Shown here: one piece after another, positions 10,260 through 21,499 of the stretch | Layout of the letters: every line of letters begins with the position of its first letter | How positions within the stretch are numbered: the first letter of the stretch is position 1 | The notes under the pieces: generated by a model | The model's input: the letters and a program-made list of their open reading frames with translations, nothing else | Databases searched by the model: none | What the model was told of the DNA's origin: nothing | Source of the DNA: Leishmania donovani | Taxonomy: Eukaryota > Euglenozoa > Kinetoplastea > Trypanosomatida > Trypanosomatidae | Reading direction: 5' to 3' | DNA length: 64,000 bases | Assembly: GCF_000227135.1 (NCBI RefSeq) | Contig: NC_018231.1 | Span: 4,030-68,029 of the forward strand | Program-made: the position numbers and the translations under genes

Positions 10260-12187
10260 ATTTTCCCACCAAAAAAAAAGAACATGAAAGACGTCTGGCA
10301 GTTTGTTTTCGTTTTATAAGTTCCTTTGAGTGAAAAGGAAGGTTAGCGCAAGAATGCAGGTATATCAACCCTGCGTGCTACAAAAAATGTAGTACACTGA
10401 TTATGCAACGATGAAGCGACAAGAAACCCCTTTTGCGTGTAGTGGAGTAAACACCAGCCTGCGGAATGCTAGCGCGATATGTTTCTTTCTATTCTCTATT
10501 CAGGCGCAGTTTGCAGATTTTAATGAGAGGAACGACAGAAGCACTTAACCAAAAGACTGTCTGAATCCTTGTTAGTAGGCCATTGTGATGATAGTTTTCG
10601 GCGCATGCATGTCGAGTCGATTCCCGAGAAATGCTGGCATCTTCTTCCTGAAAAAATGGAGAGGTCGATCGAAAAGGGGAATGTCGGTTGATGCTTGGGC
10701 GTACCGGCAAGTGATGATGGACGACTCGAGATTCTTTTCCTTCTTTGTGTGCTTTTTTTTTCCTTACCCTGCCAGCGGTGCTCTTTTGCCACTGCTGTTT
10801 TTTTGCTCATTTATTCCTCCACCGTTATCCGCTTGTTTGTGTGTGCGTGTTCTCCGTTCTCCTCGACAAACGACATTTAGTCACACCTGCTCTGTTTCTT
10901 TGCCCATTCTACAGTGTGTGTCTACCTCGTTGCAATCACCTTGCTCTTCTCTTGTCGCAGCGCTCTTGCTACTCCCTTTTTTCGTTGTCCTGTTGGTCGA
11001 CGGTCAACTCACCCTCGTGGACGGAGGCTCCCCTAAGAGCTACGAAAAAATATTGTGAGAGGACCTGCTGCGCAGATGTTCGATCTGTGAGCGAAAGCAT
11101 CCGAGCTGTGGAGCTGGCTGTATTTTTTGTTTACTCGCTTCTCGAAAAAAAAATACTAGTGCATGCAGTTGGGTGCTCGGTGTTGCCTTTCGTGGCAAGT
11201 TGTTGCTGTCTTCTTTGTACCTCACAGTGTCGTTATTCGATCGAATCTATTGATCAAAAAGCCGTTGTGTCTCTCTACTCCTCAACGCTCGAACTTTAAG
11301 TGCCGCTGCCCCTGAGACCATACCGCACCTTTTCGTAAATTAGAAAGACGGATACCGCCTTACACCTCGCGAAGCCGCCGAGATGGCGCAGGAGCCAACC
11401 ATATGTAGCTTCCGGGAAGGCGTTGAAGCTGACGGAAGTCTCCCACACGACAAAAGGAAAAAGGTCTGTGCAGCTGCTCGAGTGAAAGGAACCAAGAATG
11501 AGAAACGTGATAGCGGTGTGGACGACTCCATGTAAGCGTGTTTTCAAGAGGCGGAGGCTTTGGCATTTTCTTTACTTTTGCAAGCATTTGATGCTCTTTT
11601 TTCTTTGGTTTGCTGTCGCTCTTCTCGCTATTTTGCCCCTCCTTGTGGGTGGACTTTTTTTCGCGTGTGTGTGTGCTCTTTTGTTTTTGCACAAGCATGC
11701 ATCGAATGACCACTTGGATTGTGCATCGCGCTCTTGGTTGTCCTGCCTTAAAGAAGAATAGAGACTTTAGCTTTCAGCCGCCCTCACGCACAACTGTGTG
11801 TTGGCGGGTGTAGCATCGCAGCTGTCGTAGATACCCTCTAGTGAGAAGCGAGCGGCGGAGTTCATCAGCGGAGATCTTTCCGCTGCTCCGCGTCTCATTT
11901 TCTTTGCCACCTCGAAGCTTGCCTCCACTCTCTAGGCCCACATCTTCGCTTTTTGTGGTATTGTGTGTGTGTGGGTGTGTGTACTTGGGCAATAACTTCC
12001 CTCTCCCTCTGTTTCTTTGCTCCATTCGCTTTCGTGCATCCTCATTGTCCTTAATCCCTTTTTTTTTCAGTAGCATACATCCTTGTGTTAGGTCAAACTG
12101 CAAGAGCGCTCTTCCTTCTCAGCTCCTGCTTCCCCCTACGTTTTGCCTCATCTTTTTCCTCTATACACTGCCACCAGATCAGCCTCC
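10260..12187. other. Intergenic region, no gene recognised
   Basis: Nearly 2 kb of low-complexity, pyrimidine-rich sequence with many T runs. Open frames here are short, Phe/Ser/Leu-rich translations of polypyrimidine tracts and look non-coding. The right end holds a strong splice-acceptor tract for the next gene. Confidence 0.65.
12069..12070 (+). promoter_or_regulatory. Predicted spliced-leader acceptor AG for the PDE-like gene
   Basis: A T9-rich tract runs directly into TTTTTCAG. No ATG occurs between this AG and the chosen start at 12188, which supports that start and a leader of about 117 nt. A second candidate CAG follows at about 12120. Confidence 0.55.
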
Positions 12188-14431
12188 ATGCTGCAGCTTC
12201 CTCCCATGCTCTCAACACCGAAGCAATCTTCTACGTCCCGTAGCGCCGATGCGAAGATGCATCCTTTCGATGTTCTGGCATCGGTGAAGGATGATCCATC
12301 GCTGTCACCGCAGCTGCGGGAAAAGATTGGTGGTGCACTCGTGCGGCTGCGTGAAATTTGTAAGACGGCGGACCCGCCGAGCGTGGCGAAGGCGCCACCG
12401 AGAAGCTGCGCGCATAGCTACTTCGAAGAGATGATTAGCGGGCACGCGCCGCTTCGGTTCTCTTGCCACAGCAGCGAGTCAACGCACACGCGTGCCAAGC
12501 ACTTCGACATTGCCTCCTCGCGACTCCCAGGGCCCATTGTGATGTCCTCTAGCAAGACCCTCATGCAGCGCACCACGCCTGCCCTCCAGAGTCCGAAAGA
12601 AATATTTGCAGAGCTCAACGCCATCGCCTTTCAGACACTTCGATACATCGATGAGGTGGAGCAGATCGAATTTGACGTCACCAACGTCTGTGAGCACGAC
12701 GGCAGCATCATGGAGGACAAGGAGCGCCTGTTCCTCTCCGTTTGCTGCAGTGTGTTTGCAAACTTTTCCTTCTTCACCTCGCTACGCATCAACGCGGAGA
12801 AGTTCTTGCACTTTCTCCGCAAACTTTTCACATGTTACCCGCTCGACAACAGCTACCACAACGCCACACATGCGGCGGATGCGCTTCAGATGATGTCGCT
12901 CTTTTTCAGAGAGCCCACTGTAAACTTCCTCTTCTCCGACGAAGAGATAGCAATTTGTTTTCTGGCTGTGCTAGCCGTCGATGTCGCGCATCCTGGCGCG
13001 TCCGACGCACTTCTGGTCGCACTGGACCACCCCTTAGCGTCCGTGTTTGGCGATGTCGCAATCGCTGAGCACGCGTCTCTCCTGGTTTTGACGAGCGTGC
13101 TCGTACTGGAGGACAATTTCTTCTTCTCAACGCCCGACGAGGCCGTCTCAGTGGACAGTGCCCATCTTGTGAAGGAGGCACTGTACGACGTGGTGCTGAA
13201 TGCAGCACTGCGTAGCCGGCCTTCCCTAATGTCTGCCTTGCGCGACATCGAGACGAGCGGTCGCATAACCGACGCCGATGCCCCAAAGCTGATGGCGGCT
13301 CTGCTGGTGATGGCGTGCAACAGCTTTGCATTTCGCTCGCAGGCACAGTGCTGCCGAATGGGTGCGTGGTTTCTCTCGGAGCTCCACCGAGAGGAGTGCG
13401 AGATGGAGCGGCACGGCATTCGTGTTACTCTGCCCCACGTTGCGGGGGCCGACTGCGCCGCAGTGCTGTCAGACTACATAAACATTGTCGTAAAGCCGGT
13501 GACGGCGGCTACCCTTGCCCTCGTTCCTACGGATCTGCAGGACCGTTTGGAGTGGAACGCAGACCTTGTGGATGCGGCAGCTAGCACGGGGGGTCGTGCT
13601 TGCAAGGTTGTCGTGGAGAGTTCCCTTGCGCAGTGGATGACGAGTTCGCTGTCTGTGATGGAGATACTGAAAAAAGTAGCCACGCACGCAAGCAGCGTGG
13701 ACCGGAAAGCCTCCAAGTGCGCTATTCTCAACGCCTCTCCGTCGCGCTCCCAGGGAGCGGCTCCAGGCATGATGCGGGCCGACTCACTTAGCAGCAACAG
13801 CTCCACGTCAGGCTCTATGAGTGCCGCGAAGCGAGAAGCCACGAGTAACTGCCCGCAGCTCTCGTTTACGTCGGAACCGTGCTCAGCGGCTGGGAGTCCG
13901 ACAGCGCGTCCCGGCCGGTCGGAGCACTACTTCTCCTTTCTGCGCCTCTACGACAAGTGCGAGCGCGCGGGAGAATCAGCAAAAGACTTTGTGGGGCAGC
14001 TTATCTTTCTTGCGCTACAGTTGGATCCCCGGTACATCGCTGCCTATGCGCGGAAGGAGTACGGAGATGACTGCTGTGGTGCCGAATGCGCCGAAATGGG
14101 GCTCTTGATCAGCAAAATGGAGGAGGCACCTTCCACAGCCGAGGTGATCGCCAGCCGCCCTCCTGGCGGATCCTTCTCGAATCGTGTTGCGGACGAGATC
14201 GACCACACGGACAGTTTTATTTTGTTCTTGATGGACATGTACTGCTCCCGTGAGGCGGCGCTAGCGGAGATGGAGTCGGCGGTGCCGGTAAGCGACAAGG
14301 CGAAGACGCCACCGCCGGCAGAACCCGCACCTCCCAAGGCGGCGCCACAGTGTCAGCAGAACTCGCCCATTAGGATGCCGGTCAACACGGAGAGCAAAAA
14401 CACAGGCCCTAGGCTGCGACTAGTGCCATAG
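12188..14431 (+). CDS. Cyclic-nucleotide phosphodiesterase-fold protein, probably inactive
   Basis: 747 aa. The open frame extends upstream to 12143 only through a TTG codon, so I use the first ATG after the splice tract. Residues about 180-430 align with the class I PDE catalytic domain. The YHNxxHAAD signature is intact at 223-231. The spacing to the second metal motif is exactly that of mammalian PDE4, but that motif reads VDVAHPG (264-270) instead of HDVDHPG, so a metal-binding His is Val and the second Asp is Ala. The downstream LENHH helix is AEHAS. The C-terminal metal-ligand Asp falls at Cys377/Asn378, and the purine-clamp Gln is not evident. Regions before and after the domain are Ser/Pro-rich and probably disordered. 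It may be a pseudoenzyme that binds nucleotide or partners. No GAF domain or membrane segment is seen. Confidence 0.8.
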   Translation: MLQLPPMLSTPKQSSTSRSADAKMHPFDVLASVKDDPSLSPQLREKIGGALVRLREICKTADPPSVAKAPPRSCAHSYFEEMISGHAPLRFSCHSSESTHTRAKHFDIASSRLPGPIVMSSSKTLMQRTTPALQSPKEIFAELNAIAFQTLRYIDEVEQIEFDVTNVCEHDGSIMEDKERLFLSVCCSVFANFSFFTSLRINAEKFLHFLRKLFTCYPLDNSYHNATHAADALQMMSLFFREPTVNFLFSDEEIAICFLAVLAVDVAHPGASDALLVALDHPLASVFGDVAIAEHASLLVLTSVLVLEDNFFFSTPDEAVSVDSAHLVKEALYDVVLNAALRSRPSLMSALRDIETSGRITDADAPKLMAALLVMACNSFAFRSQAQCCRMGAWFLSELHREECEMERHGIRVTLPHVAGADCAAVLSDYINIVVKPVTAATLALVPTDLQDRLEWNADLVDAAASTGGRACKVVVESSLAQWMTSSLSVMEILKKVATHASSVDRKASKCAILNASPSRSQGAAPGMMRADSLSSNSSTSGSMSAAKREATSNCPQLSFTSEPCSAAGSPTARPGRSEHYFSFLRLYDKCERAGESAKDFVGQLIFLALQLDPRYIAAYARKEYGDDCCGAECAEMGLLISKMEEAPSTAEVIASRPPGGSFSNRVADEIDHTDSFILFLMDMYCSREAALAEMESAVPVSDKAKTPPPAEPAPPKAAPQCQQNSPIRMPVNTESKNTGPRLRLVP

Positions 14432-15422
14432 CCGCTTGGCAATTCGCTTTGCTGCTTTCCTCTCGCCCTTTGCTTGATGTATCCTACTTGATGGTCAAAC
14501 TCTTTTCCCCCTGTTTTGTGTATTTGAGTTGCACAGTTCTCGCCCACCAGTGCAGGCTGCACGTAGCAGGTTGACTGAGCCGCTTACGACCTGTGTTGGC
14601 CGTACACGTGAGCACTGTTTACGATAGGGCAACTGCTTCTGCTACTGCGAAGCAACCGAGGCGCCAACTGAACAAAGAAGCAGCAAACGTGGGGTTAGGC
14701 ACGCGGCCTCTCTCCCTATTTCATTCTCTCGTATTTCTGTGTGTCCTTGACGCACGCTCTTTTTTCTTGAGTCTGTTGTTTTTCTTCACCGATACGTCTT
14801 GGTCCTCAGCTCTTAGACCTTCCGGATACACACAATCGCTCTCCCTCCCCCTTCTCTCTGGCATTACATTCTCCTTCCGCATCGTTTCATATTGAACTTA
14901 GCAGTGAAAAGGAAAGGAGTAAACTGCGCGCTCCCTTATTCGCGCCTTTCTGCCGTGCACACTTGACGCCAGCCTGCGGCAAACGTTGATGAGAAAGCTT
15001 ACAGCGTCGCATGACATCCGCACTCTTGCAAAGGTGCAGATATTGTAGAGCGGCAAAGGGGTGCGCGGTGCGTATTGCTGTCGCGTGCGGCGGACTTGTT
15101 TTCTAGGCCTCCCGCGACAAAACCCTATCGACTCAGCGTGTGACCTCCTCTGCATCAGCCCTGCGGCACTCATGCTACCCAACGGTGCTTTTCTGTTACA
15201 CTCCTATTCTCTTTTTCCTGTGAATGATGCCACCACCATTGCCTGCCTTACTGCGGTTCCGTGTTATCTATTCTGCCTATTTGCCGTCTCGGCGCAGACG
15301 CCATTGCGCGCCAGTTTTCTGGCATTCCTCGCCGGCTATATCACATACACGTTCACAAAGCTGGAAGAGCCCCCACATCACGAGGTGCGTGTTGTGCATA
15401 GCTGAGTAAAGGTTTTGCCGTT
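14432..15422. other. Intergenic region, no gene recognised
   Basis: About 1 kb of 3' UTR and upstream spacer with CT-rich tracts (about 14700-14890). Short frames present are not supported by composition or motifs. Confidence 0.6.
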
Positions 15423-15644
15423 ATGAGCCCCCGAGTTGCAGGCTTCCTCATCGGCGGTTTTGTGACGGCGATGGCATCTGCTATCCTGCTGCAGTACGAC
15501 GTCCTCCGCAAGCAAGAGCTGACCACCAGGAAGACGGAGGAGGTAGCCGTGCAAGCAGACATGATCGTGCATCGGTTTCATGTAGTAGAGGCAGGGTTGC
15601 GTACCCTATCGGAGGGCGGTGAGGCCCGCCCCAGCACTACGTGA
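15423..15644 (+). CDS. Small single-span membrane protein, conserved-looking hypothetical
   Basis: 73 aa from ATG 15423. Residues about 6-26 form one clear hydrophobic helix (AGFLIGGFVTAMASAILLQY). A short basic linker and an amphipathic charged helix rich in Glu, Lys and Arg follow, then a polar tail. Codon use is G/C-ending and differs from the T-rich spacers around it, which is the main reason to call it a gene. An N-terminal anchor with a helical tail is common among small mitochondrial inner-membrane subunits, but I do not recognise the family and give no function. Confidence 0.65.
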   Translation: MSPRVAGFLIGGFVTAMASAILLQYDVLRKQELTTRKTEEVAVQADMIVHRFHVVEAGLRTLSEGGEARPSTT

Positions 15645-16147
15645 ACGGGACGGAGCGCTGTTATTGAAAGGTGGCGTGTGTCCGTTTTTTTTCTCGCGCG
15701 AAGCGACCAACAGGCCACAGTAGCCACCATTAAAAACGGCAAGGAAGCGCCGATCTGTTGTCTTCACTGTTTTGCGCTGTTTTCCCCTTCGTATCCGCTA
15801 CCATATCACCCTCTGGCACCAGCAGTGAACTTGCCTTTCCACGCGTGTCCTCGTGCGCTGTGGACAGCGATATAAGCGCGCCAGCAAGATGCATCCAAAA
15901 ACGTTTGTGCATGTGTTCCTTCACCGCTCCTTCAAATAAATCTCATTTCTCTGTTGCCCACGTCTCTCTCTTCCTGTCTGGCTGCCTGCTATCATGCTAC
16001 GGCGACTTTTTTTACCCTTGTCGTCCGCCATGCAGCTGTCTCGAGGCACTGCTTGCTAGGTATCTGACAACCGTCCACTTCCGAAAAAAAGGTCAGCCAA
16101 CATCCACACCACGACTACTGCTTTCATAGAAGTTTCCATCGTACAGA
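15645..16147. other. Intergenic region, no gene recognised
   Basis: Half a kilobase of spacer. It holds pyrimidine-rich stretches (about 15950-16030 and 16100-16127) that could serve the zinc-finger gene as splice-acceptor tracts. No other feature is seen. Confidence 0.6.
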
Positions 16148-17467
16148 ATGCAACAGCGGATGGGCGCCATGCCAATGACCGTGCTCTACCCGCAGTCTTA
16201 CCTGCCGCACGGCGCGGTTCCCTGTCCCGCTCCAGGCTACGGGAGCATGTTTGGCGGCTACGGCGCTGCGCCAGTGATGATGATGGTCGCTGGAAATGCG
16301 CCGTACCCAGTCAACGGGAACTTTAGTCACTCAGTCACACCAATGTACTTTGCTATGGATCCGGCCAACAGTGCGGCACCAATGGCAGTCGCGGCCGATG
16401 CCGCCTCGGCTTGTGCCACGCCGAAAGCGAAGCTCGCGCACTCTGGTAGCGGGAACTCCCTCTCAACGCAGTCTTGCTGCTCCGGGGGCGAGACGCCGTC
16501 GCTTCTGAGCCGCAGCGCGGCCTCCAGCACCGTCAAGCAGCGCCTGCCTCACGACGTCAGCGTCTGGGGCTTTGCTCTCGTCGACCAACTCCACCCGTCA
16601 TTGCAGCGAATTCCAGTACCGCTGTCGTGCTTGCACGAGCCGACAATGGGCATCAGCCTGTACGATAACGACGTGATGTCCAGCAGCACTCGCCCGTGCA
16701 AAAGCTCTGTGTGTCTCCTTCACGCGCAAGGCCTTGGCTGCGCAGAGGGTGCCGGGTGTCGTTGCTTTCACGTTTCCAACGCGTACCTGATGCAGTGCCG
16801 CGCCACATCGGAGTCGCTGTGCTGCGCATTGCACAACTGCTACTACTCGCAGGAGATGCTCGGCGCCAACTGCGCTCCTCACGTATCGGGTCGTTGCTAC
16901 GCACTGAGCCTCGACGATGCCTCGAAGTTCCCCCAGGACGGTGAGAAGCCCTACCTCATTGACCTCTCCTTGCTCAACCTCAGCCTCACAGTGGGGCTGG
17001 AGACGCTGCCCTGCGTGAATGGCGTGTACGTCGTCTCCTGGAAGAAGCATGTATGCCGCCTCAACATGAATGGGCTTTGTAAGTGGACCAAGGACTGCGG
17101 CCACATTCACGTGTGTCGCCAGCTGGCAAAGTTTCTGCAGGATGCTGAAACGCTCTCCATCGTGAAGACGCTGCAGGAGAGGACTACGTCGAAGAGCTCC
17201 GCGGAACTCTACCGTGACATCATCCTCAGCGAGAACACGCTGCGCTACGTGCGTTCTGCGGCCGCTCTTTCCCTTGTCGCGGCGCTGCTCGAGGCGGGAG
17301 ATGTGGAGGCACTCAAGGCGCTGGCGAGGGCCAAGTGCGCCTTGTTGCCATCCCAGAGCGCGGCACTGCAGAAGCTCGGAATCGCCCTGAGCAGCAACGA
17401 CTCGACTCGCATTATCACCGTGAGTCCGAAGCTCCTCGTTCTGCTCACCCCTAAGGGTATCAATTAG
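16148..17467 (+). CDS. CCCH-type zinc-finger protein, putative RNA-binding regulator
   Basis: 439 aa from ATG 16148. The N-terminal 150 residues are rich in Met, Gly, Pro, Ala and Ser and look disordered. Two CCCH fingers are visible: C189-x8-C198-x5-C204-x3-H208 and C303-x7-C311-x5-C317-x3-H321. The C-terminal 100 residues are helical. CCCH proteins with fingers of this spacing bind AU-rich or structured RNA and are major post-transcriptional regulators in trypanosomatids, where gene control is mostly at mRNA stability and translation. A role in mRNA fate is inferred from the fold only. Many additional cysteines (for example CCALHNCYYS near 225-235) might form a further metal site. I cannot assign it to a named ZC3H. 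Confidence 0.85.
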   Translation: MQQRMGAMPMTVLYPQSYLPHGAVPCPAPGYGSMFGGYGAAPVMMMVAGNAPYPVNGNFSHSVTPMYFAMDPANSAAPMAVAADAASACATPKAKLAHSGSGNSLSTQSCCSGGETPSLLSRSAASSTVKQRLPHDVSVWGFALVDQLHPSLQRIPVPLSCLHEPTMGISLYDNDVMSSSTRPCKSSVCLLHAQGLGCAEGAGCRCFHVSNAYLMQCRATSESLCCALHNCYYSQEMLGANCAPHVSGRCYALSLDDASKFPQDGEKPYLIDLSLLNLSLTVGLETLPCVNGVYVVSWKKHVCRLNMNGLCKWTKDCGHIHVCRQLAKFLQDAETLSIVKTLQERTTSKSSAELYRDIILSENTLRYVRSAAALSLVAALLEAGDVEALKALARAKCALLPSQSAALQKLGIALSSNDSTRIITVSPKLLVLLTPKGIN

Positions 17468-20400
17468 GAGAAGGTTACACATTACACGGCTCACACCGCG
17501 TCTGCCAACAGCAACTACAAAAAGGCACATTGCTGTTCATATGTTGTGCGTTTGTGTGCGCGCACGCTCCCTCATGGTGAAGAGAAAAGGCAGACGCGTC
17601 GCTGAAGATGCGCGGGAGAGAGGACGAGCTCGCGGCCTCTGTGGCGTCTCATCCTCGTGCGTTCCCTCCTCCTTTCTTTTCTACCAGTTGAAGGCAAAGA
17701 ACTTTTTTGTACGACTTGTATTGTTGAACGTGTTTCCACCTCTATATGTTATGTGTGTGTGTGTGTGTGTGTTTTCTGTCGTTGCTTCTCTCTTCTCAGT
17801 GCGATGTCTTCTACCTCCACTGTACCCTTGACTCTTTGGCTTCCCCTCGCCCCCACGCGCAAAGTCTGCCTGCTCTCGCACTCCTGTCTGGTTAATGCAC
17901 GTCCATAGGCGCGAGGCAAAGTCAATGCACGACACGCTGTATCTCTGCCACAAAAAAAAAGCGATTTTGCTTTAGTTTCCTTTGATTTACTTTCCTGTCT
18001 CTGGCATCTCTTTTTTGTTTCTTAGCCTGTTAGTGGATATGGCGCATGCATGTGTGTTCGCGTGTGCCTGTGCGTGCGTGCAGGCGCGCGCATGTGACTG
18101 CCAGCCATACCAGTAGCAACAAAAAAAAATGGAGGGCATCGACTTCGACAGGGAGAAAATGAAATCGAGAATACGGCTCTCTTTCTGTTTGTTTCTTCAC
18201 GTAATACCTTGAAGCCGGCGTGGAAAGCCCTGCTGGTAGGTCGGGGATGACAGTGAGATCAAAGTCGAGCCACTCCTTCTCTTTCCCTCCCTCGCGGTCT
18301 TTGACGGCATGGAGAAAAAAAGGGAGCCAAAAGCTTGTGTTTTTGTCCTACTCCCCGTCACAGCTTCGTCTTTGTTTCGACCCTTGATGGAACGCACAGC
18401 CCTCATCCTAAGCGTTTCTTTATTGTGTCTTCCCTTTGATTTTCTATTTCTTTTCGTTCTCCATGGACAAAGATGGCGCTATCTTTTTCCCGCTCTTTGC
18501 CGCCTTTTCTCCGTACTTGTTTGCTTGCGTTTTCTCGGACGGCAGTGCTGCCATATTTCTCCTCGCTCAAGGACGCGGGCCCGCTATGAACTCGATTCAA
18601 GTCAAAGGAGAGACCAGGCACAAGGATAGAAGTGGTGCGCGCATGTGCGTAGCCCTTTCACCGCATCTCTCCTTTTTTGACACTGTTGTTTCCTCTCTTT
18701 CCTTCTTTTCTCCACAAGTTGCCGACGATTGTTTCACTCATTATTATTTGCAGTTTTCGTTTTCTCCCCTCGCTGCGCTGTTGTGCTCTTCATCAAGCTC
18801 CGCTTCCCTGATAGGCTCGCTATACCTCTCTTCTCTCCCTATTATGTTCTGTGTGTCTTTTCAACGATTTCCTTTTTCTTCTGATTGCCTCTATATCTCT
18901 TTTGTGTCTCTTGCCTCTCGTGCTCTGCTGCTGTCACTCTCTTTTTTTTTTCACAACATGTCCACTCTGCCATAGAACGTGTGCTAAACTCCACCCGGAC
19001 TGCCAAAGGCCCCATCGGGTGGTGCGAAGCCGCACTAGACACGCATCACGCCAATGCACCGACTCGGTCATGGGAGCACGGCCTCTGCCGTCAAACTCTA
19101 CTCGCCCACCCACACCACTAGGCAGTGCGGGGGCCGGGTGGGATACGCTCGAGTCACGTCGGCACTTCGCCTATCATATGGATGGTGCAAGCGTGCGCAC
19201 TGTCGCAGGTCGCTCCGACGCAGCGCCATCCACGACCTGACCACCGACATCGGCAGCGGTACGTCGCGGGGACCTCCCGCACGTCGTAGGCACTTGACCC
19301 TGTCACCACCAGAGGTGGTTGTGCACTTGGCAGGGGTTAGGGGGGAGGGGCTGCTTGACTTGCCCGCAGAGTGGGTAACGAAATCTCATACCGTGATGAG
19401 GCGCTTATCGTCATCAGGGTCTGCTGCTGTGATAAGCCAAAGAAAAAGGGCTAGGCACCCCTCTTCCACCTCCCAAACAAAAAAAGGAACGGTGGTTGGG
19501 AAAAGTCGACTGCAGTCCACAAGTAACAAATTCACTGGTTTATGTGCAGTCCCTCTCCATCATCTATCTCTCTTTATGCCCCTCTCTCCCCTCCTTCTCT
19601 TCGGCGCTCGGCAAGCGATGGAAACAAGCAGTGAGCGAAAAGAAGAAAGAGCGAGCGTTTATCTTGTGCTAACGAATCACGGAGAGCATAACTCGGTAAG
19701 CATTTTTCGCATCTCTTTTTTTTGTGTTTTTGTTTTCTGTATTAACTCTACACCTCCACCCCCTCCCCGCTCCCCCCTTTTTTTTCTTGACTTCACACGG
19801 TTGTCTCTCGTACTTGTTTTGTCGTTCTCTTCGTTTTGCTTTTCGCACAGACGGTGTACTGTCCTCCTATTTAGCGGCGATGGAAGAGCTGGCCAAGGCA
19901 CCGGACGACGGGAAAGGTTTGAGATGAGACAAGCACAACGTCGTACCTCGCCCCTGCCGTATGTCGGTCCCACGCCCTTGCTCTCATCAGCCTTTCTCCA
20001 TTTGCTCTTTTTGTTCTCGTTCGTTACTGTTGTTATAGTTCCGTTCCGGAACGAAGCAGTGTCAGACAGAAATACCGGAGCAGTTGATGTTCAAACAGCA
20101 ACGTGAAAGAGAAGCACATGAACACGACTGAAGTTTTTTTTTGTTTTTCTTACTGCTCGTCTCGTTTATGCCACGATTTAATTCGTGTCTTTCTGGAATG
20201 TGAGGCGATCGAGAGAAAGAGGAGACCGAGTGTAGACGTGTGGGGGTAGGCCTGAAGAGGGAGAAACACGCAGGCGTTTCGCACCTCAGCGTTTAACAGA
20301 TGATGCCGATCAAGGGGAGAGGACACCGAAAGGCACCCCTTGCGTGCTACGAAGTGAAGCGTGCTGCGAAGCCGCTGAAGTCAATGTGCTAAAGGGTACG

Positions 20401-21499
20401 CCTCCTCTAACCCCTCCAACCCAGGGCTTCTTCACTCCCTTGTGGGGGGGGCGCCTGTTCCGCTCGGGTATTCTCTGTTCTTCTGTGTTGCTTCTTGCGT
20501 TCTGTGTCTTCTTATGTTGCATTCTCCTCTCTTTCGTCAGTTGCTGGTGCCACCCCACCCTTCACCCCACTCCCTCACAGACTATCTCGCTTGCTCGCTT
20601 TCCTTCCCGACAGAAGATGCGTCTTCTTGTTCCTCCTCACTTCTTTCGATTTCGCTCTTTGCGTTTCAGTCTTACCCTCCACCCGTTTTTGTGCTCACCT
20701 TGTCTCGAATTCAGACCTTGTTTCCGGGGCCTCATGTGACGTACTGGGATGTAAAGTCGTTACCTCGAAGACCAGTGCAGTGCACCGTAACCCGACCACT
20801 GCATGATGTCTCTAATATAGCTTAACGGCTGGACAAGAGGAATAGCGGACAATATATATGGAGCTGCTTTGTTACGCTTTTCGTGCACTGCATTGTAACA
20901 CCTGCCACACGCCAGAAGCCACTAGCGTGAGCTGTGACAGCGGAAGAAAGTGCTTATATAAAAAAAAAAACAGAAACGTAGCAGACGCCCAATGAGGTGA
21001 TAGCAATGGAGCTAGCTCTCCGTACCGCCCTCTTGTTTCTATGTCTATCTTGCGATGCGGTCACCATATGAGTTTGTGTGTCGGTGTGTGAGTAGCACTT
21101 TTTGAGGCTCGCGAAACGCTTCACGGTGCTAAGGGCACACTCGCGTCATGCGTGCTGTTGTGGGGGGGAAAGGCCCTGCGTCATTCCCTTGGCTCGCGCC
21201 TCTGTCGCTTTGCCGCTTCTTTCTTGAGCAGACGGTGGTGGGTGGACGCAGATGCGCTGTGTTCGGGGCGACAGGCAAAACGCGTGTCGCGCAGCGCAAC
21301 GTCTCTTATGCTCCCCTTCATCTTTTGCCTCCTCTCCTCATCGCTCGCTCTATTCGTTTTGCTCCGTTTCCAACGCCCTGCCCCATCTGTGGGCAACGCT
21401 TCTGGCCCTTCGGCCTTCTTTTGACTGCCGTCGCTGGTATCGATCCCGCCACTCCTCCCCGGCGCACGCACGCGTGCAAGAACATACTTACTGGAAGCC
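17468..21499. other. 4-kb gene-poor region with inverted SIDER2-like copy
   Basis: The largest internal stretch without a credible gene. It contains a TG dinucleotide run (17752-17772), the inverted element at 18916-19422, and long CT-rich tracts (about 18400-18950, 19560-19860, 20440-20700, 21300-21420). Open frames up to 350 codons here run through the retroposon-like element and pyrimidine tracts and look spurious. The last 200 bases probably contain the splice acceptor of the rhodanese-like gene. Confidence 0.6.
18916..19422 (-). repeat. SIDER2-like degenerate retroposon, copy 2 (inverted)
   Basis: Reverse complement of 7477-7983 over the full 507 bp. The A tract of the element is seen here as a T run at about 18941-18950. 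The homology stops abruptly on both sides. Because the shared block extends past the A tract, the pair looks like a copied or converted segment rather than two independent insertions (inference). Confidence 0.65.

Noticed and set aside
19054..20106. 350-codon open frame on the + strand
   Set aside because: It runs through the inverted SIDER2-like repeat and pyrimidine tracts. The composition is repeat-like and no conserved motif is seen.
20344..20739. 131-codon frame in the 4-kb gene desert
   Set aside because: Phe/Ser/Pro/Leu-rich translation of CT tracts.
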